A stretch of 6,769 bases of DNA from Betaproteobacteria bacterium (GTDB lineage Bacteria; Pseudomonadota; Gammaproteobacteria; Burkholderiales; SG8-41), in assembly GCA_020028375.1 (NCBI GenBank), contig JAHZNX010000128.1, positions 1 to 6,769 of the forward strand, given 5' to 3'. A program made the translations under genes and the position numbers. The notes beneath the pieces were generated by a model. It was not told the DNA's origin, searched no databases, and saw nothing but the letters and a program-made list of their open reading frames with translations. The stretch's first letter is position 1. Each line of letters starts with the position of its first letter. Shown here one piece after another: positions 5,056 through 6,769 of this stretch.

Positions 5056-6303
5056 GTGACCGATACCCCCTCGCAGCCGCCGCGCGGCGCCAGTCCCTCG
5101 TTCGCCGCGCTCCGTCACGGCGATTTCCGCATCTACCTGGTGGCGACCTCCGCCGCGATGATGGCGGACAACATCGAGCACGTCATCAGCTACTGGGTGA
5201 TGTTCGAGCTGTTCCGCTCGCCGGCCCTCGCGGGGTTCGCCGTGCTGTCGCACTGGCTGCCGTTCCTGTTTCTTTCGGTGTACTTCGGGGCGCTGGCGGA
5301 CCGCTTCGACTCCCGGCGCATCATCCAGGTCGCGATGGTGCTGTACATGGGGGTGTCGCTCGCCTGGGCCGTGCTGTTTTACACGGAGACGATCGAAGTG
5401 TGGCACGCCGCCGTGCTGCTCGTCATACACGGCATCGCCGGCGTGCTGTGGTCGCCTGCCAGCCAGCTGCTGATCCACGATATCGTCGGCCGGGACAACC
5501 TGGTGAGCGCGGTGCGGCTGAACGCGACCGGCCGGCAGTTCGGCGTGTTCCTGGGCCCTGCGGTTGGTGGCGGGCTCATGCTGGCGCTCGGCCCCGCGGC
5601 CGGCCTCATCGCGAACGTTCTCATTTACCTGCCGCTCACCTGGTGGCTGTGGAAGGTGCCCTACGGCGCAAGGCGCCACCGCGGCGGCGGCACGGCGACG
5701 GGCGGCGGATTTGCGGACGCGCTCAGGGTCATGCGTGAGGTCTCGGGCAACCGCACCATCCTGTCGATGATCCTGCTGGCGGGCATCTCGTCGCTCCTGG
5801 TCGGCAACGCGTTCCTCGCGCAGATGCCCGAGTACGCGGACGACCTTGGCACCGAGAAGGCGGACTTTTCCTATACCGTGCTGCTCGCCGCCAACGCCGC
5901 CGGCGCATTCGTGGGCGGCATGATCCTCGAGGCGCGAGGGTTACTGCGCGCGACGCCCCTCACCGCGATCGTCCTGTGCATCATCTGGTCCTTCAGCATC
6001 GCGGCCTTCGCCGCCGCCACCGACTATCACCTCGCCGTCGGCCTCATGTTCGTGGCCGGGTTCCTTCACCTCGCGTACAGCTCCATGGCCCAGGCGCTGG
6101 TGCAGCTGGAGGCGCCGGCCCATTTGCGCGGCCGCCTGATCGGCCTCTACCAGATGTCCAATAACGGGATGCGCGCGTTCAGCGGCATCACCGTCGGCCT
6201 GCTCGGCAGCCTCATCGGAATACACTGGTCGCTCGCGCTCTCCGCCGTGCTGCTGCTGGGCGTCACCGTCGTGCTGCTCGCCTTCTCGATGCGGACCGCG
6301 TGA
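5056..6303 (+). CDS. MFS transporter (MFS_3 / EntS-like exporter type)
   Basis: A 415-residue inner-membrane major facilitator protein, a normal length for 12 transmembrane helices. After a short cytoplasmic tail, FAALRHGDFRIYLVATSAA (17-35) starts the first helix. The MFS motif A loop between helices 2 and 3 is seen as GALADRFDSRR at 78-88. A central cytoplasmic loop rich in Gly and Arg (about 204-218) separates the two six-helix halves. APAHLRGRLIGLYQM at 353-367 is the equivalent loop in the second half. The overall pattern resembles proton-driven MFS_3 exporters such as EntS, but substrate and direction are not determined. GTG 5056 is chosen because the residues from the upstream GTG (4996) cross the operator region and lack helix or family character. 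No Shine-Dalgarno precedes 5056, fitting a leaderless message. The FAD monooxygenase follows after 20 bp, probably in one operon. Confidence 0.88.
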   Translation: MTDTPSQPPRGASPSFAALRHGDFRIYLVATSAAMMADNIEHVISYWVMFELFRSPALAGFAVLSHWLPFLFLSVYFGALADRFDSRRIIQVAMVLYMGVSLAWAVLFYTETIEVWHAAVLLVIHGIAGVLWSPASQLLIHDIVGRDNLVSAVRLNATGRQFGVFLGPAVGGGLMLALGPAAGLIANVLIYLPLTWWLWKVPYGARRHRGGGTATGGGFADALRVMREVSGNRTILSMILLAGISSLLVGNAFLAQMPEYADDLGTEKADFSYTVLLAANAAGAFVGGMILEARGLLRATPLTAIVLCIIWSFSIAAFAAATDYHLAVGLMFVAGFLHLAYSSMAQALVQLEAPAHLRGRLIGLYQMSNNGMRAFSGITVGLLGSLIGIHWSLALSAVLLLGVTVVLLAFSMRTA

Positions 6304-6323
6304 CGGGGGAGCGGCGCCGGACC

Positions 6324-6769
6324 ATGGCCAGGAATCCGCAGGTGATCATCGCCGGGGCGGGCCCGGTGGGGCTGCTGACGGCGCTCGCGCTCGCGAAACA
6401 GGACGTCTCCGTCCTGGTGCTCGAGGCCGAGCCCGGCCTGACCGTGGACCTGCGCGCGGGCACCTACCATCCGCCGTCCCTCGAGATGATGGCGCCCTAC
6501 GGCATCACCGCCGAGATGCTCAAGACCGCTATCCGGGTGCCGCGCTGGCAGATCCGCGACCGCAAGGAGGGCGTCATCGTCGATTGGGACGTCTCGCTCA
6601 TCAAGGACCTGACGCCGCACCCCTACCGGCTGCACCTCGAGCAGCACCGTTTGACGCCCATCATCTATTCCAAGCTCGAGGAATGCCCGAATGCCGAGGT
6701 GCGGTTCTCGCACGAGGTGACCGATTTCGCGCAGTCTGCCGACAAAGTCGTCGTGACCGCGAAGACGCC
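6324..6769 (+). CDS. FAD-dependent monooxygenase, class A flavoprotein hydroxylase (N-terminal part)
   Basis: The first 148 residues of a PheA/TfdB-type FAD-binding monooxygenase, running off the right edge. Such enzymes use NAD(P)H and O2 to hydroxylate phenolic or related rings in the cytosol. QVIIAGAGPVGLLTALAL carries the dinucleotide motif GAGPVG at 11-16, and E34 at the end of LVLE should bind the FAD ribose. R44 with GTYHPPSLEMM (46-56) matches the conserved Arg plus helix region, and HLEQHRLTPII (104-114) the block that precedes the second FAD-contact strand. The DG and GD FAD motifs lie beyond the edge. The start at 6324 fits the family's usual N-terminus. An in-frame GTG at 6300 that overlaps the MFS stop is an alternative and would give 8 more residues. 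A GGGGGAG at 6304-6310 may serve either as a distant ribosome site or coding. The substrate is unknown. Confidence 0.92.
   Translation, partial: MARNPQVIIAGAGPVGLLTALALAKQDVSVLVLEAEPGLTVDLRAGTYHPPSLEMMAPYGITAEMLKTAIRVPRWQIRDRKEGVIVDWDVSLIKDLTPHPYRLHLEQHRLTPIIYSKLEECPNAEVRFSHEVTDFAQSADKVVVTAKT

Noticed and set aside
6147..6713. 188-codon minus-strand open frame across the MFS end and monooxygenase start
   Set aside because: It is antisense to two genes with clear motifs and has no recognisable domain.

Overview
This 6.8 kb, GC-rich window looks like a chromosomal segment from a betaproteobacterium, most plausibly in or near Burkholderiales. The reasons are tandem orphan TTT (Bug-type) solute receptors, a FAD-hydroxylase and ring-cleavage dioxygenase gene set, a split YeeE/YedE pair, and short dispersed palindromic repeats common in such genomes. 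This placement is inferred from gene content, not from a marker gene. There are no rRNA, tRNA, CRISPR, phage or insertion-sequence signatures.

Layout. The left edge holds the first 106 codons of a short-chain dehydrogenase on the minus strand (1-318). It is divergent from two tandem plus-strand genes for periplasmic TTT substrate-binding proteins (441-1454 and 1536-2507). A two-domain VOC protein with a complete type I extradiol dioxygenase active site lies convergently on the minus strand (2511-3407). Its stop is separated from the upstream gene's stop by 3 bp. Next come two plus-strand half-size YeeE/YedE sulfur transporter genes (3551-3979, 3989-4459). A perfect 26-bp palindromic bidirectional terminator separates them from a minus-strand glycine-zipper envelope protein (4522-4941). 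The right end is a plus-strand pair: an MFS exporter (5056-6303) and the start of a class A FAD monooxygenase (6324 to the edge).

How the genes may work together. The SDR, receptors, extradiol dioxygenase, MFS protein and FAD monooxygenase are the kinds of parts used to take up and degrade an aromatic or carboxylic acid substrate. FAD hydroxylation followed by meta-cleavage is a standard route. However, they lie in at least four transcription units interrupted by sulfur transport and envelope genes, so a single pathway is only a hypothesis.

The most notable non-gene structure is short repeats: a palindrome inserted in frame inside the first receptor gene just after its signal peptide, three 10-bp tandem units in the first divergent intergenic region, and an ATTCCCGC-type hairpin upstream of the YeeE pair. 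A second divergent region carries a perfect TGTAACA-N4-TGTTACA dyad over a possible -10 box, placed so that the MFS transcript may be leaderless. I see no convincing new multi-gene system here.
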